From Pseudomonas indica NBRC 103045 (GTDB lineage: Bacteria > Pseudomonadota > Gammaproteobacteria > Pseudomonadales > Pseudomonadaceae), in NCBI RefSeq assembly GCF_002091635.1, contig NZ_BDAC01000010.1:1-64000 (forward strand): a stretch of 64,000 nucleotides of DNA. The letters are read 5' to 3'. A program made the translations under genes and the position numbers. Under the pieces are notes generated by a model. That model saw only the letters and a program-made list of their open reading frames with translations, searched no databases and was not told where the DNA came from. Shown here piece after piece: positions 26,228 through 35,407 of the stretch. Each line of letters begins with the position of its first letter. The first letter of the stretch is position 1.

Positions 26228-26866
26228 TCAGGCTTCGAGATAGGCCTGGGCGGCCATCATGTGGCCGATGATGGGTACCGGACAGCTCGCGGGGTCGAGC
26301 AGGCCGCCGGGATCGAAGCCGAGTACCCGGACGCCCGCGGCAAGCCCCGCCTCGATGCCCTGCAGGCTGTCGTCGATCAACAGGCAGCGTTCCGGTTTCA
26401 CGCCCAGCCGCTCGGCGGCGTGCAGGATCAGGCCGGGTTCGGGCTTCCATGAGCCCACTTCGTAGGCACTCACGATATGCCCCTCGAAGGATTCGAGCAG
26501 GCCGACCGAGGTGAGGCAGGTTTCGATCTTCGCCCGTGGGCCGTTGGAGGCGACGGCTTTCTTCAGCGCCAGGCTGTGGACGAACTCCAGCGCCCCCGGC
26601 ATCGGCTCGAGGTGCTGGCGGAACAGCGGCAGGCTGCGCTCGCGATAATCGTGGCGCACGGATTCCGCATCGAGTTGCGGATAACGCCCGCACAGCCCGG
26701 CGAGAAACGCCTCGAACTTCACGCCACGCACCAGACGCAGCACCTCGCTCAGCCCCAGCGCGATACCGAAGCCGCCGAGCAGTTCCACCAGCAGCGAAGC
26801 GGCCAGCTTTTCGCTGTCCACCAACGTGCCATCGCAATCGAACAGTACCGCCTCAATCACCGCCAT
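26228..26866 (-). CDS. HAD-superfamily phosphatase (YieH/beta-phosphoglucomutase-like)
   Basis: Cytoplasmic phosphatase of 212 residues. HAD motif I is FDCDGTLVDSE (nucleophile Asp10, acid/base Asp12), motif II ASNG, motif III KPEPG and motif IV LLIDDS; a helical cap lies between motifs I and II. The pattern resembles E. coli YieH, a 6-phosphogluconate phosphatase, but substrate cannot be deduced. The start was taken at MAVIEAVLFD; an upstream in-frame start would add 10 residues. It converges on the RebB pair. Confidence 0.87.
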   Translation of the reverse strand: MAVIEAVLFDCDGTLVDSEKLAASLLVELLGGFGIALGLSEVLRLVRGVKFEAFLAGLCGRYPQLDAESVRHDYRERSLPLFRQHLEPMPGALEFVHSLALKKAVASNGPRAKIETCLTSVGLLESFEGHIVSAYEVGSWKPEPGLILHAAERLGVKPERCLLIDDSLQGIEAGLAAGVRVLGFDPGGLLDPASCPVPIIGHMMAAQAYLEA

Positions 26867-26985
26867 TTCCCCGCCTGCAGACTTCCAGGGTCGCACCGTA
26901 GTGCCGAGGCTACTCTACCCGCCCGGCGCGGCGCTTTCATGTCGAAAGGCGTATCGGCCGATGTGCGGCAAAGCTCAGGGTGGCG

Positions 26986-28650
26986 TCATGATTCTCCGGC
27001 CGGCGCCGGAGCGGCCGAGGCGATGCCCGGCCGGGGCGCGTTCAAGGCCGCCAGGATACGCGCGTCGTGGCCGTACATGTCGGGGCGGAACAGCAGCTCA
27101 CCATGCTCGCCGACCTGCACTGTCCAGTAGGCCAGCAGTACCGGCACCGGATGTGGCAGATCGGCCCGCAGGGTGCGGCCGCTCTCCCACTGGCGCTGGA
27201 TACGTTCGCGATCCTGCGGGCTGGCGTCGGCCAATAGCTGATCGATGAGCTGCGACACGTTCTCCACTCGGACACAGCCGGAACTGAAGGTACGCGGCAG
27301 GTTGTCGAACAACCGCTGGCTCGGGGTGTCATGCAGGTACACGGAGAACGGGTTGGGAAAGCGGATCGCCACCTGGCCCAGCGCATTGTGCGACCCGGCG
27401 TCCTGGCGCAGGCGGATGGCACCGGGGTTGTACCAATCCACGCTGCGCGGGTCCAACTCGTTGCCCTCACGGTCGAACACCCGCATGCGGTTCTCCGCGA
27501 GGTAATCCGGGTTGCGGCGGATTTCCGGCAGCTTGTCCACACGCAGGATGGTGGGCGGGACGGTCCAGGTCGGGTTCAGGGTGAGATGAGTGATCACGGA
27601 CCTCAGCACCGGCGTCGCCCGTGTCGGGCGTCCCACCTGGGTACGGGCCCGCCACACCGGCTCGCCGTCGCGGTAGAACACCACCTCCGCCCCGGCGATG
27701 TCCACCACCACGCCCGTCGGGCTGATCTCCCGGTAGAGCCAGCGCAAGCGCTCGAGGTTGACGCGAATCTGCTCCATGCGCTCCGCCGGCGAGCGGTTCA
27801 GCGCCGCCATGGTCTGCGGCCCGACGATGCCGTCTTCTTTCAGCAGGTGATAGCGCTGGAAGGTCTTCACCGCCATCACCCGTTCCTCGCTGTAAAGGTG
27901 CTCGCCTTCCCGATGCTCTCCAGCTTCCGTGTTCAACAGCAGCCTCGGCAGGTAGCCCTCGCTCACCAGGCGCTGCTCCAGCATCGGCACGCGGGCGTCC
28001 ACCGCCCCCGGCTTGAGCAGCGGGCCGCTGGGAATCGGCAACCACACGGGCAGCGGCTGGCCACGCCGCGCCGCATACAGTCGGCGCAACTCACGGTAGG
28101 GCTTGAAGTCGGGCCGCGCCCGTTCGAAGGCGGCGGGCAGGTCGTCGAGCCCGGCCTCGGCATCGGCCAGCAGTGCCGTCTGGTCGACCACCGGCGCAGT
28201 CCCTTCCGCATGCCAGATGGGTTCCACCGTGGCCGGGTCGAGCTGGCCGAAACGCAGGTGATGGAGTGCCTGCCAGTAAGCCTGCGTGGCCAGTGCATCG
28301 CGACAGGCGATGAAGCGCGGCGAGTGCGTTTCGATGGCGCGCAACTGACGCAGGGCCGTGACGAAGTAGCGCTCCGGGTCCAGTCCGTCGTCGGCCAGGC
28401 GTGCCAGTTGCTCGGTCAACGCCTCCAGGTGCTCGTCGTCCCAGGCGGGCTGGAAGTCTCGCTGCTGGTAAAAGGCTCGCAGGGCATCGAGGCTGGCGGC
28501 ATCCAGCGGAATGGCCGGGGCCAGGCAACTCAAACGGGTATCGATCAGTTGCTGACGAATGCCTTCCGTCGGCTCGTCCGCCGTTTCGGCTCGGATCGGT
28601 TGTACAAGGGCCATCAGCCCGACCAGCAGGAATGTATATTTCTTGAACAA
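26986..28650 (-). CDS. L,D-transpeptidase, YcbB/LdtD-like
   Basis: Exported enzyme of about 554 residues that cross-links peptidoglycan between meso-diaminopimelate residues or trims and attaches to it. From the N-terminus: signal peptide (LFKKYTFLLVGLMALVQPIRA), scaffold domain, peptidoglycan-binding repeat (LLKEDGIVGPQTMAALN) and a YkuD catalytic domain with YLHDTPS and the catalytic FSSGCVRVEN (Cys). I prefer the TTG at 28650 as start because it begins the signal peptide and has TGGAG 6 bases upstream. The longest frame starts at a GTG (28701) but would put 17 extra polar residues before the signal. It faces away from a second L,D-transpeptidase gene at 28853. Confidence 0.88.
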   Translation of the reverse strand: MFKKYTFLLVGLMALVQPIRAETADEPTEGIRQQLIDTRLSCLAPAIPLDAASLDALRAFYQQRDFQPAWDDEHLEALTEQLARLADDGLDPERYFVTALRQLRAIETHSPRFIACRDALATQAYWQALHHLRFGQLDPATVEPIWHAEGTAPVVDQTALLADAEAGLDDLPAAFERARPDFKPYRELRRLYAARRGQPLPVWLPIPSGPLLKPGAVDARVPMLEQRLVSEGYLPRLLLNTEAGEHREGEHLYSEERVMAVKTFQRYHLLKEDGIVGPQTMAALNRSPAERMEQIRVNLERLRWLYREISPTGVVVDIAGAEVVFYRDGEPVWRARTQVGRPTRATPVLRSVITHLTLNPTWTVPPTILRVDKLPEIRRNPDYLAENRMRVFDREGNELDPRSVDWYNPGAIRLRQDAGSHNALGQVAIRFPNPFSVYLHDTPSQRLFDNLPRTFSSGCVRVENVSQLIDQLLADASPQDRERIQRQWESGRTLRADLPHPVPVLLAYWTVQVGEHGELLFRPDMYGHDARILAALNAPRPGIASAAPAPAGES

Positions 28651-28852
28651 CTTCAGCTCCAGGCGAGGCCCTGATAGAATCCCGCATCTTTTTTGAATCA
28701 CGTCACATTTCGCACTCTAGAGCGGCCGGTGATACGGGCTTCGAAAAAGATGCCTTCTACAAGGTGACAACATCTCCGGCGCAGAGGTTGCTGGATTTCG
28801 AACCACAAGCAGGCGGCAGGAAGCGAAGGCCAGCATCACAGAGACCTTCTTC

Positions 28853-29572
28853 ATGATGACCACTCTTCGGCGGCTCTCGTTGACCGCAATCAGCATTGCG
28901 GTGTTTTCCGCCCAGGCCCAGAGCGCCGAACCGGTCCCCACCTTCCCCTTGGTGGACAGCCTCGCCCTGACGGCTCCGACCCTCAATCGCAAGATTCTCC
29001 AGCACGCCGTCGCGGCCATGGAATGCGCCATCAACAACGGCGCCCGTCCGGCCCAGCGCCTGGCGATCATCGATTTCTCCCTGCCCTCCACCGAGCGCCG
29101 CCTGTGGATCTTCGACCTGGCCAGCCAGACGCTGCTGCTGCGCGACCTGGTGGCCCACGGGCAGAAGTCGGGGGACAACTTCGCCACCCGCTTTTCCAAC
29201 GACACCGGCAGTCACCAGTCCAGCCTCGGCCTGTTCCGCACGAGCGAGAGCTACATTGGCAAGCACGGCTACTCGCTGCGCATGGATGGCCTGGAGCCCG
29301 GTGTAAACGACCGTGCCCGCGAGAGGGCCATCGTCATCCACCCGGCGGACTACGTGAATCCGGCCTGGATCGCCCGCCAGGGCCGCATCGGCCGCAGCCA
29401 GGGCTGCCCGGCGGTGCGTCCGGAGGTGGCGAAGATGGTGATCGACAGCCTCAAGGGCGGGCAGTACATCTTTTCCTACTACCCCGACCAGAAATGGCTG
29501 CAGTCCTCGGTCTACCTGAACTGCCAGCCCCGCCAAGTGGCGCGCATCCTGGCCAGCGCGGCGAGCGACTGA
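28853..29572 (+). CDS. Murein L,D-transpeptidase catalytic-domain protein (YkuD_2 type)
   Basis: Exported protein of 239 residues with a signal peptide (cleaved after AQA/QSA, about residue 24). The catalytic segment is GRIGRSQGCPAVRPEVA with the nucleophile Cys, and the HGQKSGDNFATRFSN and IVIHPADYVNP segments are typical of this YkuD subgroup. It has no separate binding domain. The start MMTTLRRL has no strong ribosome site; the second Met is equally possible. It is divergent from the larger L,D-transpeptidase, with about 200 bases between the two starts. Confidence 0.85.
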   Translation: MMTTLRRLSLTAISIAVFSAQAQSAEPVPTFPLVDSLALTAPTLNRKILQHAVAAMECAINNGARPAQRLAIIDFSLPSTERRLWIFDLASQTLLLRDLVAHGQKSGDNFATRFSNDTGSHQSSLGLFRTSESYIGKHGYSLRMDGLEPGVNDRARERAIVIHPADYVNPAWIARQGRIGRSQGCPAVRPEVAKMVIDSLKGGQYIFSYYPDQKWLQSSVYLNCQPRQVARILASAASD

Positions 29573-29581
29573 CGGCGCCGC

Positions 29582-30109
29582 TCAGCGCTCGGCCATGGCC
29601 TTGAGGTTCGCCAGCCCCGCCTCGAAATCCGGCCCGACCATGCCGTCCATGCTGAAGAACACCTGCATCAACTTCGCCATGAACGGGCTCGGGCCATACA
29701 TGGCCCAGGTGACCTGGGTCGCGCCGCCCTGCTCCTGCAGCACGAAGTCGGCAGTGTTATGGGCTTCGAACGGCCGGAAGAAGTCCAGACGGATGCGCAC
29801 CCGCGACGGTTCGGCCGCCTCCACGATCTCCATCCGCCCGACGCCGACGTTCTCGTCGCCTTCCCACTCGTAGATCGCCCCTTCGCCACTGGCGGGCCCA
29901 CGGAAATGGCGCCTCATCGCCGGGTCTTTCTTTTCATAGGGCGACCACTCGCGCCACTTGTGCAGATCGACGATCAGCGGAAACACTTCCGAAGCCGGCG
30001 CCTCGATGCGCGCGGTCCGCTCGATGCGGAAGCTGTCCGGCCGGCTCGCGGCGTAGGCCAGCAGCGCGGCGATCAGCACGCCGAAAACGATAGCGATGGT
30101 CTTGAACAT
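29582..30109 (-). CDS. SRPBCC / polyketide-cyclase-like protein with membrane anchor
   Basis: Protein of 175 residues: an N-terminal transmembrane helix (MFKTIAIVFGVLIAALLAYAAS) followed by a START-like SRPBCC domain (IERTARIEAPASEVFPLIVDLHKWREWSPYEKKDP...). SRPBCC domains bind hydrophobic ligands; the role here is unknown. The start was set where GGGAGG lies 5-8 bases upstream. It converges with the small L,D-transpeptidase gene (9-base gap between stops). Confidence 0.85.
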   Translation of the reverse strand: MFKTIAIVFGVLIAALLAYAASRPDSFRIERTARIEAPASEVFPLIVDLHKWREWSPYEKKDPAMRRHFRGPASGEGAIYEWEGDENVGVGRMEIVEAAEPSRVRIRLDFFRPFEAHNTADFVLQEQGGATQVTWAMYGPSPFMAKLMQVFFSMDGMVGPDFEAGLANLKAMAER

Positions 30110-30696
30110 GGTTCCCTCCCGTGCGGATTGGCTGACGGTCCTGCGCTCCGGCAAACAGTCTGGACGAATATTCGCAGGATGCACGATTTAGTCGTTTGGC
30201 AATGAGGGGAATCGACAGGGGCTGGGGTGAGTTTGCGTTGGTTGGTGTTGCTGGAAAGTCCTGAGCCAAACCGATTACTGAGTTCAGCAGACACTTCTTG
30301 TTTCGCCCCCCGGCGAGTTACTTCTGGCAGTCGCCCCAGAAGGTAACCAAGAGGGCTTGCCCCGGCATCCGGGTCTCGCTTCGCGAGACTCCCCTCCCTC
30401 CATCGCCGTTCCGGGGGCCGACCTCGGCGGCCCCGCACGAAGGGCCATCCCTGGCCAATCGCACCTCTCGCGGCATCCATGCCGCTCGTCCCCCTACACG
30501 ACGATTCCGCTCGGCCTCCTGACGGGGCGTCCGCGTTGGCCGCACCTCCCCCACAAGTCTTGGAAATGACAAGCGTCAGGATCACTTCGCTACGCCGGGC
30601 TGCCACCCTCCCAAGCCCCCTGGACAGCAAAACGACGAATCGGTAGCGTCGGTCGGGTTGCCCAACAGGAAGCCACCCCGGAAGGAGCCCATCGCC
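30110..30696. other. Intergenic region containing the full compound repeat, inverted
   Basis: No gene is supported. Most of the interval is the compound repeat at 30246-30600. The frames within it (for example 30318-30572) recur in translation at 53705-53992 because of the repeat and should not be called genes. Confidence 0.7.
30246..30600 (-). repeat. Compound intergenic repeat, full copy in inverse orientation
   Basis: Reverse complement of the element at 53690-54060. Shared blocks include CTTCTTGTTTCGCC, GGCGAGTTACTTCTGGCAGT, CAAGAGGGCTTGCCCCGGCA, GGGCCATCCCTGGCC, GCGGCATCCATGCCGCTC and AGGATCAC, in matching order. The whole is about 350 bases with several small palindromes. Confidence 0.85.
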
Positions 30697-31308
30697 ATGA
30701 AACTCTACCCGCTGTTCCTGCTGGTGGCCGCCGCCACGGTGCTGAGCCCCGGGCCCGGCGTGCTGATGACGCTGACCAACAGCCTGCGCCACGGGTTTGC
30801 CAATACCCTCGGCGGCATTCTCGGCATTGCCTTCGGCGCCCTGCTGGTCGCCGCGCTCTCCGCCACCAGCGTTGGCCTGATCCTGGCCACCTCGGCAATG
30901 GCCTTCACCCTGCTCAAGCTCCTCGGCGCGGCGTACCTGATCTACCTCGGCCTCCGCCTGTGGCGCGCGCCGGCGTTCAGCTTCGAGGCGCAGCCGAGCC
31001 GCCGGACCGGCTTCGCCCGGCGCTTCCTCGAAGGGCTGTCGCTGCAACTGACCAACCCCAAGGCGATCTTTTTCTTCCTCTCGGTGTTCCCGCAGTTCAT
31101 CGATCCGCAGCAGGATTACGCCACCCAGTTCACCACCCTGGTCTGCACCTACAGCGCGCTGGTGGTGGCCATTCACTGCCTGTACGCGCTGTTCGCCCAC
31201 GGCGCCCGCGGCTGGCTCGCCTCTCCGCGCGGCGGTCGGTTGATCAACCGCATCGGCGGCGCGACTTTCATCGGCTTCGGCATCGCCCTGGCCAGCGCCC
31301 GGCGTTGA
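30697..31308 (+). CDS. LysE/RhtB family exporter
   Basis: Inner-membrane exporter of 203 residues with about six hydrophobic segments. The family signature is near the start (ATVLSPGPGVLMTLTNSLRHG), followed by the TNPKAIFFFLSVFPQF segment around residue 120. LysE/RhtB proteins export amino acids or their analogues; specificity is unknown. The start was set at MKLYPLF with AAGGAG 9 bases before; a longer frame adds 13 residues without support. It converges on the hydroxyacid dehydrogenase gene. Confidence 0.9.
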   Translation: MKLYPLFLLVAAATVLSPGPGVLMTLTNSLRHGFANTLGGILGIAFGALLVAALSATSVGLILATSAMAFTLLKLLGAAYLIYLGLRLWRAPAFSFEAQPSRRTGFARRFLEGLSLQLTNPKAIFFFLSVFPQFIDPQQDYATQFTTLVCTYSALVVAIHCLYALFAHGARGWLASPRGGRLINRIGGATFIGFGIALASARR

Positions 31309-31329
31309 TGAACGGCCCGGCCGGCGGGC

Positions 31330-32265
31330 TCACACCGGCGTCAGCATTTCCCCGCGCTCGAGGAAGGCGCTGAGGTTGTCCAGCAGCAGGCGTTCCATGG
31401 CCAGGCGGGTTTCCTGGGTGGCGCTGCCGATGTGCGGCAGCAGGACCACCTGGGGCATCTCGCGCAGGGCAGCCGGGACGTGCGGTTCGTGGGCGAAGAC
31501 GTCCAGCCCGGCGCCGCCGAGGCGACCGTCGCGCAGGGCTTCGACCAAGGCCGCTTCATCCACCACCGAGCCACGGGCGACGTTGACCAGGATGCCTTCC
31601 GGCCCCAGCGCCTCCAGCACGTCGCGCCCGATCAGGTGACGGGTGTCGGCGCCACCGACGCAGGTCAGCACGAGGAAATCCGCCCAATGCGCCAGCGCCA
31701 GCAGACTGGGTTCGTAGCCGTAGGGACAGCCCGCCACGGGGCGGCGGTTGTGGTAGCGCACCGCCATGTCGAAGCCACTGGAGCGGCGCGCCACGGCCTG
31801 GCCGATCCGCCCCAGGCCGACGATACCCAGGCGCTTGCCGCTGACCTTGCGCGCCAGCGGGAAGGCCTGCTCCGGCCAGGCCCCTTCACGGACGAAGCGG
31901 TCGGCGCGGGACATCTGCCGCGCCGTATCGAGGACCAGACCGAACGCCAGGTCGGCCACACAGTCGTTGAGCACGTCCGGGGTGTTGCTCACCGGAATCC
32001 CCCGGGCCCGCGCCGCTTCCACGTCGATGGCGTCGTAGCCGACACCGAAGCTGCAGATGGCCCGCAGCCGGGGCAGTCGCTGGATCAGCCCGGCGCTGCA
32101 ACCGAAGCGCGACGAGGTGACCACGATGTCGATCCGCTCGCCCTGCTCGGCGAGCAGCGCCTCGGCATCGTGCTCCCAAAGCGCATGGACCTCGTAGTCC
32201 TCGGCCAGCCCGCGGTTGAAGCGCTCGGTGAGCGGACCGACCTGGAGGATGCAGGGGATGCTCAT
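31330..32265 (-). CDS. D-isomer specific 2-hydroxyacid dehydrogenase
   Basis: NAD(P)-dependent dehydrogenase of 311 residues. The Rossmann motif is GLGRIGQAVARR (about residues 152-163). The catalytic Arg lies in VNVARGSVVDEAAL, with a Glu about 30 residues later, and the catalytic His in LPHIGSAT. Its pattern suits glyoxylate/hydroxypyruvate reductase-like enzymes. AAGGAG lies 8 bases before the ATG. It follows garD by 23 bases at the end of the leftward hexarate operon, so it probably reduces or oxidises a by-product of sugar-acid metabolism; the exact substrate is inference. Confidence 0.88.
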   Translation of the reverse strand: MSIPCILQVGPLTERFNRGLAEDYEVHALWEHDAEALLAEQGERIDIVVTSSRFGCSAGLIQRLPRLRAICSFGVGYDAIDVEAARARGIPVSNTPDVLNDCVADLAFGLVLDTARQMSRADRFVREGAWPEQAFPLARKVSGKRLGIVGLGRIGQAVARRSSGFDMAVRYHNRRPVAGCPYGYEPSLLALAHWADFLVLTCVGGADTRHLIGRDVLEALGPEGILVNVARGSVVDEAALVEALRDGRLGGAGLDVFAHEPHVPAALREMPQVVLLPHIGSATQETRLAMERLLLDNLSAFLERGEMLTPV

Positions 32266-32288
32266 GAAACTGCTCCTTACGCCAGGGC

Positions 32289-33842
32289 TCAGGTAATCGG
32301 CGCCGGGTTGAACAGGACGATGTCATTGTGCAGCCGGTGGCGCTCGGCCCAGGTCTGCTTTCTTCCGCTGGCCACGTCCAGGTAGTAGTGGAATAGCTCC
32401 CAACCCAGTTCTTCGAGGGTCGCGCGGCCGGTGGCGACGCGGCCGGCGTCGATGTCGATCAGGTCCGGCCAGCGCTCGGCCAGTTCGGTACGGGTCGAGA
32501 CCTTGACCACCGGCGCCATGGCCAGGCCGTAGGGCGTGCCGCGTCCGGTGGTGAACACGTGCAGGTTCATGCCCGCCGCCAGTTGCAGGGTGCCGCAGAC
32601 GAAATCGCTGGCCGGCGTGGCGCAGAAGAGCAGGCCCTTGCGGGTGAAGCGCTCGCCCGGACCGATCACGCCGTTGATGGCGCTGCTGCCGGATTTGACG
32701 ATGGAGCCCAGCGCCTTCTCGACGATATTGGACAGGCCGCCCTTCTTGTTGCCGGGCGTGGTATTGGCGCTGCGGTCGGCCTCGCCGCGCTGCAGGTAGC
32801 GGTCGTACCAGTCCATCTCGCGGATCAGCGCGTCGGCGACTTCCGGCGTCTCGGCGCGGGAGGTGAGCATGTAGATGGCGTCGCGCACCTCGGTGTTCTC
32901 CGAGAACATCACGGTGGCGCCGGCGCGTACCAGAAGGTCGGCAGCAAAACCCAGGGCCGGGTTGGCGGTGATGCCGGAAAAGGCGTCGCTGCCGCCGCAC
33001 TGCATGCCGAGCACCAGGTCCGACGCCGGGCAGGTCACCCGGCGGCGCTGGTCGAGCTTGCGCAGGCGGTCCTCGGCCAGGGCCATGATCTGCTCGATCA
33101 TTTCGCCGAAGCCGGTGCTGGCATCCTGCAAGCGGTACAGCCAGGGCTCACGCAGATCCACCGAGGGATCGTCGGCGTGCATCACCTGCTCGGCCTGCAG
33201 CTTTTCGCAGCCGAGCCCGATCACCAGCGCCTCGCCGCCCAGGTTGGGGTTGCGCGCCAGGTTGCGTACGGTACGGATCGGGATGTAGGCGTCGCGGGCG
33301 TTGATCGCCACGCCACAGCCGTAGCTGTGGGTCAGCGCCACCACGTCGTCGACGTTCGGATACTTCGGCAGCAACTCCGCGCGGATGCGCTTCACCGCAT
33401 GTTCGAGCACGCCGGTGACACATTGCACGGTGGTGGTGATGCCGAGGATGTTGCGCGTGCCGACCGTGCCGTCGGCGTTGCGGTAGCCCTCGAAGCTGTA
33501 GCCCTCCAAGGGCGCCAGCGGTGCCGGCACGGCGTCGCAGCGCGGCAGGCTGTCCAGCGGCGGCGCACTGGGCATGCGCAGTTGGGTCTCGCGTACCCAA
33601 CTGCCACGGGCAATGGGCTGCAGGGCATAGCCGATGACTTGCCCGTAGCGGCGTATCGCCTGGCCCTCGCCGATATCCGTCAGCGCCACCTTGTGGCTCT
33701 GCGGCACGGCTTCGACGGTGACCAGGCCGTCGGCGAACTGCGCGCCGGCCGCCACGCCACCGTCGTTGACCACCACGGCGACGTTGTCTTCCGCGTGCAG
33801 GCGGATGTAGCGCAGGGAATCCTGGTGTTGGATCAGTTGCAC
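32289..33842 (-). CDS. garD: Galactarate dehydratase (UxaA/GarD family)
   Basis: Enzyme of 517 residues that dehydrates galactarate (mucate) to 5-dehydro-4-deoxyglucarate. The N-terminal SAF domain (about residues 10-85) precedes the catalytic domain, with [34 protein letters not shown] and [21 protein letters not shown], the usual metal/substrate segments. Length matches E. coli GarD. It starts with GTG, with AAGGTG 6 bases upstream. It lies downstream of gudD, separated by about 120 bases holding a CTCTCC repeat. An altronate dehydratase function is less likely, given GudD and KdgD next door. Confidence 0.9.
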   Translation of the reverse strand: MQLIQHQDSLRYIRLHAEDNVAVVVNDGGVAAGAQFADGLVTVEAVPQSHKVALTDIGEGQAIRRYGQVIGYALQPIARGSWVRETQLRMPSAPPLDSLPRCDAVPAPLAPLEGYSFEGYRNADGTVGTRNILGITTTVQCVTGVLEHAVKRIRAELLPKYPNVDDVVALTHSYGCGVAINARDAYIPIRTVRNLARNPNLGGEALVIGLGCEKLQAEQVMHADDPSVDLREPWLYRLQDASTGFGEMIEQIMALAEDRLRKLDQRRRVTCPASDLVLGMQCGGSDAFSGITANPALGFAADLLVRAGATVMFSENTEVRDAIYMLTSRAETPEVADALIREMDWYDRYLQRGEADRSANTTPGNKKGGLSNIVEKALGSIVKSGSSAINGVIGPGERFTRKGLLFCATPASDFVCGTLQLAAGMNLHVFTTGRGTPYGLAMAPVVKVSTRTELAERWPDLIDIDAGRVATGRATLEELGWELFHYYLDVASGRKQTWAERHRLHNDIVLFNPAPIT

Positions 33843-33916
33843 GATGTCACCTTCGGTTCTCCGGGTTCCGGCCCGGTTGTTGTTCTGTTGGTTCCGGGGA
33901 AGAGCGACGCGAAGAG

Positions 33917-33956
33917 CCCCTCTCCCCCGGCCCCTCTCCCGTAAACGGGCGAGGGG
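33917..33956. repeat. Dispersed CTCTCC hairpin repeat, copy 3 (core only)
   Basis: The core arms CCCCTCTCCCGTAAACGGG and CGAGGGG match the copies at 9541 and 53624, without their flanks. It sits between gudD and garD, inside an apparent operon, so it may form a hairpin in the transcript. Confidence 0.75.
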
Positions 33957-33966
33957 AGCACTCGCA

Positions 33967-35316
33967 TCAGCGCACCATGCACGGCCGCTTGTTGTCGAAG
34001 CGCCAGTCCTTGATCAGGTACTGCATGGCGATGGCATCGTCGCGCGCACCCAGGCCCTTCTGCTGGTACAGCTCGTGGGCCAGCCACAGGGCGTCCCAGT
34101 CCAGCTCGACGCCGAGGCCCGGCTTCTTCGGTACCTCCACCCTGCCGCCTACGATCCGCAGCGGCTCGCGGGTCAGGTGCTGGCCATCCTGCCAGATCCA
34201 GTGGGTGTCGATGGCGGTGATCTTGCCCGGCGCGGCCGCCGCCACGTGGGTGAACATGGCCAGGGAAATGTCGAAGTGGTTGTTCGAATGCGAGCCCCAG
34301 GTCAGGCCCCAATCGTGGCACATCTGCGCCACCCGCACCGAGCCGGCCATGGTCCAGAAATGCGGATCGGCCAAGGGAATGTCCACCGATTGCAACTGGA
34401 TGGCATGGCCCATCTGCCGCCAGTCGGTGGCGATCATGTTGGTGGCGGTGGGCAGGCCGGTGGCGCGGCGGAATTCAGCCATCACCTCGCGGCCGGAATA
34501 GCCGTTCTCGGCACCGCAGGGGTCCTCGGCGTAGGCCAGCACGCCGTGCAGGTCGCGGCACAGTTCGATGGCTTCCTGCAGCGACCAGGCACCGTTGGGG
34601 TCGAGGGTGATGCGTGCCTGCGGGAAGCGTTCGGCCAGGGCACGGATCGCCTCGACTTCCTCGGCACCGCGCAATACGCCGCCCTTGAGCTTGAAGTCAT
34701 TGAAGCCGTAGCGGGCATGGGCCGCTTCGGCGAGACGGACTATCGCCTCGGGGGTCAGCGCTTCTTCGTTGCGCACACGGAACCAGGCGTCGTCGGCGTC
34801 CGCCTCGCTGCGGTAGCCGAGGTCAGTCTTGTTGCGGTCGCCGACGTAGAACAGGTAGCCGAGCATTTCCACCGTGTCGCGCTGTTGGCCTTCGCCGAGC
34901 AGTGCCGCCACCGGCACGCCGAGGTGCTGGCCGAGCAGGTCGAGCAACGCCGCTTCCACGGCGGTGACGGCATGGATGGCGATGCGCAGGTCGAAGGTCT
35001 GCAACCCGCGCCCGCTGGCATCGCGGTCGGCGAAGGCCCGCCGCACGCAGTTGAGGATGGCGTTGAAGTCGCCCACCGGTTGGCCGACGATCAGGTCGCG
35101 GGCATCTTCCAGGGTCTTGCGAATGCCTTCGCCACCGGGCACTTCGCCGACGCCGGTGCGCCCGGCACTGTCAGTGAGCACGAGGATGTTGCGGGTGAAG
35201 TACGGGCCGTGGGCGCCGCTGAGGTTGAGCAGCATGCTGTCCTGCCCGGCCACCGGGACGACCCGCAGTTGCTGGATGACCGGCGTGTCGCTGGACGCCT
35301 GGTTCGGGGTGATCAT
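33967..35316 (-). CDS. gudD: Glucarate dehydratase
   Basis: Enolase-superfamily enzyme of 449 residues that dehydrates D-glucarate (and L-idarate) to 5-dehydro-4-deoxyglucarate. Visible features are the N-terminal capping domain, [24 protein letters not shown], the catalytic Lys segment [10 protein letters not shown], the Mg ligands in ITLDPNGAW and YAEDPCG, and the His-containing [14 protein letters not shown] near residue 340. Length is standard for GudD. AAGGAG lies 8 bases before the ATG. It is in the leftward operon kdgD-aldehyde dehydrogenase-gudD-garD. Confidence 0.95.
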   Translation of the reverse strand: MITPNQASSDTPVIQQLRVVPVAGQDSMLLNLSGAHGPYFTRNILVLTDSAGRTGVGEVPGGEGIRKTLEDARDLIVGQPVGDFNAILNCVRRAFADRDASGRGLQTFDLRIAIHAVTAVEAALLDLLGQHLGVPVAALLGEGQQRDTVEMLGYLFYVGDRNKTDLGYRSEADADDAWFRVRNEEALTPEAIVRLAEAAHARYGFNDFKLKGGVLRGAEEVEAIRALAERFPQARITLDPNGAWSLQEAIELCRDLHGVLAYAEDPCGAENGYSGREVMAEFRRATGLPTATNMIATDWRQMGHAIQLQSVDIPLADPHFWTMAGSVRVAQMCHDWGLTWGSHSNNHFDISLAMFTHVAAAAPGKITAIDTHWIWQDGQHLTREPLRIVGGRVEVPKKPGLGVELDWDALWLAHELYQQKGLGARDDAIAMQYLIKDWRFDNKRPCMVR

Positions 35317-35407
35317 GTTCCGGCTCCTTTCTTGTCGGGAGAAGGCCGGGGCGAGCCGATCGGCCTTCCTGTATCGGGTTTCGCCGCCGGCGTACCGGCG
35401 GGATGCG

